A DNA stretch of 8,176 nt from NCBI GenBank assembly GCA_023247935.1, contig JAHFFM010000082.1, positions 1-8,176 on the forward strand. The letters are read 5' to 3'. The position numbers and the translations under genes were made by a program. This document shows positions 4,610-8,176 of the stretch, in pieces (positions within the stretch are counted from its first letter, which is position 1; each line of letters opens with the position of its first letter). The stretch comes from Candidatus Omnitrophota bacterium. Its GTDB lineage: Bacteria; Omnitrophota; Gorgyraeia; 2-02-FULL-51-18. The notes beneath the pieces were generated by a model. The model saw only the letters and a program-made list of their open reading frames with translations. It did no database searches and was not told the origin of the DNA.

Positions 4610-7600
4610 ATGCGTAGCGAAAAACGTAGTAAAAAAGATTTTCTCTGTCAAACACATCGAATTCCTCTAACGCCTCCCAAACAAGGCCTATATGACCCTG
4701 CTTTTGAAAAAGACAGCTGCGGCGTCGGATTTGTGGTGGATATTAAGGGTCGGCGCTCTCATGACATTGTTCAGCAGGCCTTAACCGTTCTTTTGAATTT
4801 GCGCCATCGCGGCGCCTGCGGTTGCGAAGTCAACACGGGAGACGGCGCCGGTATCCTGCTTCAAGTTCCTCATGAATTTTTGAAAAATGCCTGTGAAGGC
4901 ATTGGCGTGCATTTGCCCTCTTTGAAAGAATATGGTGTGGGCATGGTTTATTTGCCGCCAAATGCCAAAGAACGCCATGCCTGCGAAAAAACATTCGAGC
5001 AAATCATTAAAGAAGAGGGACAGGCATTTTTGGGCTGGCGCACCGTCCCGACGGACAACGGTTCTTTGGGGCCTACGGCGAAAGCTTCCGAGCCTTTTGT
5101 GCGTCAGATTTTTATCGGACGCTCTTCGAAAGTTAAAACCGATCTTGATTTTGAGCGCAAACTTTATGTGATTCGCCGCCGCGCGGAAAACGCGATTCGT
5201 TTTGGCCAAAAAGGCAATCCCTATTTTTACGTCGCAAGCCTTTCATGCAGAACCATTGTCTATAAAGGAATGCTCATGTCCGAGCAGGTGGAGTTATTTT
5301 ACCCGGAATTAAAAGACCCTGCCGTGGATTCGGCGCTTGCTCTGGTGCATTCCCGTTTTTCAACAAATACTTTTCCAAGCTGGGAACGTTCGCATCCTTA
5401 CCGCTACGTGGCGCATAACGGGGAAATCAACACGCTTCGCGGAAACGTAAACTGGATGCATGCGCGTCAATCGCTTTGCGCGCACGAAGCGTTCGGCGAC
5501 GACATGAAGAAATTGCTTCCCGTGATTTGCGAGGACGGTTCGGATTCCGCGATGTTTGATAATTGTCTCGAATTTTTGGTATTGGGCGGAAGATCTTTGC
5601 CGCATGCGGTGATGATGATGATTCCCGAGCCATGGAGCAATCATGAATCCATGAGCCCTGAGAAAAAAGCGTTTTATGAATACCATGCCAGTTTGATGGA
5701 GCCTTGGGACGGTCCCGCTTCCATCGCGTTTACGGACGGAGTTCAAATCGGCGCGATTTTGGATCGGAATGGATTAAGGCCTTCGCGTTATTATGTGACC
5801 AAAGATGGCCGCGTGATTATGGCGTCTGAAGTCGGCGTGTTGGAAGTAGCGCCCGAAAATGTGCTGCAAAAAGGACGCTTGCAGCCGGGCCGCATGTTTT
5901 TGGTGGATACGGTTGAAGGACGAATCATCGCCGATGAAGAAATTAAGAAAAACATTTCGATCGAAAAGCCGTACCCCATTTGGCTTAAAGATAATCTTGT
6001 GAAGTTAGAGGATTTGCCGGAAGCGCCTCACGTGCATGAGCCGGACCATGAGACGGTTTTGCTTCGTCAGCAGGCATTTGGTTATACTTTTGAAGATTTA
6101 AAAATTCTCATGACGCCAATGGGGCAGGACGGCGTGGAACCCGTGGGTTCCATGGGAACAGATACGCCTTTGGCCATTCTTTCAGACAAACCACAGCTTC
6201 TTTATAATTATTTCAAACAGCTTTTCGCGCAGGTCACCAATCCGCCGATCGATTGCATCCGCGAAGAAATCGTGACTTCCACGGAAACCACTATTGGTCC
6301 CGAGAGAAATTTATTAAATCCCGAACCCGAGAGCTGCCGCCAAATCAAACTCAAAAGTCCGGTGCTCACGAATGAAGAATTTGAAAAAATCCGCCATATT
6401 AAAAGCCCTTATTTCAAATCCGCGACTTTGCCCATTCTTTTTTCCTCTTCAGGCGAGGCAAAAGCCTTGGAGGAAGCGCTCGAGTCCTTATATAAGAAGG
6501 CAAGTCAGTCGATTCTTGATGGCGTGAATATTTTGGTTCTGTCCGACCGCGGCGTGGATAAAGACAAGGCCGCTATTCCCGCGCTTTTGGCCGTGTCCGG
6601 ACTTCATCATCATTTGATTCGTGAAGGTTCTCGCACCCGCGTGGGATTGATTTTGGAATCAGGTGAGCCTAGGGAAGTGCATCATTTCGCGTTGTTGGTG
6701 GGTTATGGCGTGGGTGCCGTGAATCCTTATTTGGCGTTTGAAACGCTGGATGATTTGATCCGCCAGGGCATTTTGAAAAATATCGACCACAAAACCGCGG
6801 TTAAAAATTATGCCAAGGCCGTGGCCAAAGGCGTGGTGAAAACCATGTCCAAAATGGGAATTTCCACCATTCAAAGTTATCGCGGCGCGCAAATTTTTGA
6901 GGCGGTGGGTTTGAATCAAAATTTCGTGGACAAATATTTTACGTGGACCTCGACTCGAGTCGAGGGAATTGGTATGGACGTGGCGGCTCAAGAAGTGATT
7001 CAACGTCACCGGCAGGCATTTCCGGACCGCGACGTGCGCGTGCACGCGCTTGAGGCGGGCGGGCAATATCAATGGCGCCGCGACGGAGAATTTCATTTAT
7101 TTAATCCGGAAACAGTTCATAAGCTGCAGCTTTCGGTGCGCACTAAAAATTACAAAGTTTTCAAAGAATATTCCAAGGCTGTTGATGAACAGATGAAACA
7201 TTGGTGCACGCTGCGCGGTTTGCTGGATTTTAAAGCGGCGAAACCAATTTCCATTGAGGAAGTGGAGCCTGCCAGCGAAATCGTCAAACGTTTCAAAACC
7301 GGCGCCATGTCTTACGGTTCCATTTCCAAAGAAGCGCATGAAAGTTTAGCCATTGCCATGAATCGTCTCGGTGGAAAATCCAATACCGGCGAAGGCGGGG
7401 AAGATCCGACGCGTTATACCCCGCTTCCGAATGGAGATTCTAAAAACAGCGCGATCAAACAAGTGGCCTCGGGCCGTTTCGGGGTCACGAGCCAGTATTT
7501 GGTGAGTGCCAAAGAAATTCAAATCAAAATGGCACAGGGTGCCAAACCCGGTGAAGGCGGGCAATTGCCGGGCGCTAAGGTTTATCCGTGGATCGCCAAG

Positions 7601-8176
7601 GTGCGTTTGTCCACGCCGGGCGTGGGATTGATTTCTCCGCCGCCGCATCACGACATTTATTCTATCGAGGATTTGGCGGAGCTGATTCATGACCTTAAAA
7701 ACGCGAACCGTTACGCGAGAATCAGCGTGAAATTGGTTTCAGAAGTCGGCGTGGGAACAATTGCCGCAGGCGTAGCGAAGGCGCACGCGGATGTGGTTTT
7801 GATCAGTGGTTATGACGGCGGAACCGGCGCTTCGCCGCTTTCCAGCATCAAGCATGCCGGGATTCCGTGGGAGCTGGGTCTTGCCGAAACGCATCAAACC
7901 CTGGTGTTGAATAATTTAAGAAGCCGTATTGCCGTGGAAACCGACGGACAATTAAAAACAGGGCGTGATGTCGTGATTGCCGCGTTTCTTGGCGCCGAAG
8001 AATTCGGTTTTGCTACTGCGCCTTTGGTGGCGCTTGGTTGCATCATGATGCGGGTTTGTCATTTAAACACCTGCCCGGTGGGCGTTGCCACGCAAGACCC
8101 TGAACTTCGCAAAAAATTTACGGGCGACCCGGCGCATGCCGTGAATTTCATGAATTTTATCGCGGAGGAAATGCGT
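4610..8176 (+). CDS. gltB: Glutamate synthase large subunit (3' partial)
   Basis: GltB transfers the amide nitrogen of glutamine to 2-oxoglutarate to make glutamate, using electrons from GltD or ferredoxin; it is central to ammonium assimilation. The frame is open to the window edge: 1189 codons of about 1500, lacking the end of the FMN domain and the GXGXG domain. The ATG at 4610 is the only usable start, since an in-frame TAA lies at 4595-4597 and no other start codon precedes C37. Domains: a basic 36-residue propeptide; class II glutamine amidotransferase from the nucleophile C37 in DSCGVGF, with HSRFSTNTFPSW (R249) and AHNGEINTLRGN (N270); central domain about 470-770; FMN synthase domain from about 850 with TGAMSYGSIS and ISGYDGGTGASP; and 3Fe-4S cysteines C1144, C1150, C1155 in a CX5CX4C pattern. 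The amidotransferase and FMN domains appear intact as far as seen. gltD would be expected nearby but is not in view. It appears to have its own promoter. Confidence 0.97.
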   Translation, partial: MRSEKRSKKDFLCQTHRIPLTPPKQGLYDPAFEKDSCGVGFVVDIKGRRSHDIVQQALTVLLNLRHRGACGCEVNTGDGAGILLQVPHEFLKNACEGIGVHLPSLKEYGVGMVYLPPNAKERHACEKTFEQIIKEEGQAFLGWRTVPTDNGSLGPTAKASEPFVRQIFIGRSSKVKTDLDFERKLYVIRRRAENAIRFGQKGNPYFYVASLSCRTIVYKGMLMSEQVELFYPELKDPAVDSALALVHSRFSTNTFPSWERSHPYRYVAHNGEINTLRGNVNWMHARQSLCAHEAFGDDMKKLLPVICEDGSDSAMFDNCLEFLVLGGRSLPHAVMMMIPEPWSNHESMSPEKKAFYEYHASLMEPWDGPASIAFTDGVQIGAILDRNGLRPSRYYVTKDGRVIMASEVGVLEVAPENVLQKGRLQPGRMFLVDTVEGRIIADEEIKKNISIEKPYPIWLKDNLVKLEDLPEAPHVHEPDHETVLLRQQAFGYTFEDLKILMTPMGQDGVEPVGSMGTDTPLAILSDKPQLLYNYFKQLFAQVTNPPIDCIREEIVTSTETTIGPERNLLNPEPESCRQIKLKSPVLTNEEFEKIRHIKSPYFKSATLPILFSSSGEAKALEEALESLYKKASQSILDGVNILVLSDRGVDKDKAAIPALLAVSGLHHHLIREGSRTRVGLILESGEPREVHHFALLVGYGVGAVNPYLAFETLDDLIRQGILKNIDHKTAVKNYAKAVAKGVVKTMSKMGISTIQSYRGAQIFEAVGLNQNFVDKYFTWTSTRVEGIGMDVAAQEVIQRHRQAFPDRDVRVHALEAGGQYQWRRDGEFHLFNPETVHKLQLSVRTKNYKVFKEYSKAVDEQMKHWCTLRGLLDFKAAKPISIEEVEPASEIVKRFKTGAMSYGSISKEAHESLAIAMNRLGGKSNTGEGGEDPTRYTPLPNGDSKNSAIKQVASGRFGVTSQYLVSAKEIQIKMAQGAKPGEGGQLPGAKVYPWIAKVRLSTPGVGLISPPPHHDIYSIEDLAELIHDLKNANRYARISVKLVSEVGVGTIAAGVAKAHADVVLISGYDGGTGASPLSSIKHAGIPWELGLAETHQTLVLNNLRSRIAVETDGQLKTGRDVVIAAFLGAEEFGFATAPLVALGCIMMRVCHLNTCPVGVATQDPELRKKFTGDPAHAVNFMNFIAEEMR
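6948..6965. repeat. 18-bp perfect palindrome inside gltB
   Basis: CCTCGACTC (6948-6956) is followed with no spacer by its reverse complement GAGTCGAGG (6957-6965). It encodes part of TSTRVEGIG, which corresponds to a conserved GltB segment, so the protein constraint alone may account for it. No role is assigned. Confidence 0.45.

Noticed and set aside
6659..7690. Series of minus-strand open frames opposite gltB (also 4781-5979)
   Set aside because: All are antisense to recognisable GltB domains, are rich in His/Arg as expected of shadows, and have no family match that I recognise.

Overview
The window holds five protein-coding genes, all on the + strand, and is about 95% coding. The first and last genes run off the window. 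Nothing in it is a phage gene, transposase, CRISPR array, rRNA or tRNA. The proteins are ordinary bacterial housekeeping and metabolic enzymes. Taxonomy is uncertain: mid-range GC, start codons mostly without a Shine-Dalgarno, and a dispersed palindrome of the 'CATTGCGAG...GAAGCAATCT' type. These fit an environmental Gram-negative lineage or candidate phylum (an Omnitrophota-like or deltaproteobacterial-type genome is a guess, not a demonstration).

Layout. 1-888: the C-terminal three quarters of a MoeB/ThiF-type adenylyltransferase fused to a rhodanese domain (sulfur transfer to ubiquitin-like carriers for molybdopterin, thiamine or thio-modification). 898-1950: a DHH/DHHA1 phosphoesterase of the NrnA-like group, only 9 nt downstream and probably cotranscribed. 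1952-2028: a 77-bp interrupted palindrome filling most of the gap before 2042-3499, pepA (M17 leucyl aminopeptidase). 3500-3541: a short spacer with four TTCGTTT-like heptamers. 3542-4567: a zinc-less-looking medium-chain dehydrogenase/quinone-oxidoreductase-like protein. 4568-4609: a spacer with a good sigma70-type promoter whose -35 lies in the end of the preceding gene. 4610-8176: the first 1189 codons of gltB, the large subunit of glutamate synthase, cut by the window edge inside its FMN/Fe-S domain.

The genes do not form one obvious pathway. moeB and the DHH gene look like one transcription unit. The hairpin may partly separate pepA from it, and gltB appears to start its own unit. The most unusual structure is in pepA. 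A near-perfect GC-rich palindrome (2716-2751), followed at once by an 18-bp tandem duplication (2746-2781), sits in frame in the open reading frame and adds roughly 16 residues just before the metal-binding core. All catalytic residues keep the spacing seen in E. coli PepA. It resembles a dispersed palindromic element inserted into a protein-coding gene and tolerated as a surface loop. Other points of interest are a possible internal start that would make a free rhodanese domain, loss of all four structural-zinc cysteines in the dehydrogenase, and a dyad over the gltB -10 region. I see no convincing wholly new multi-gene system here.
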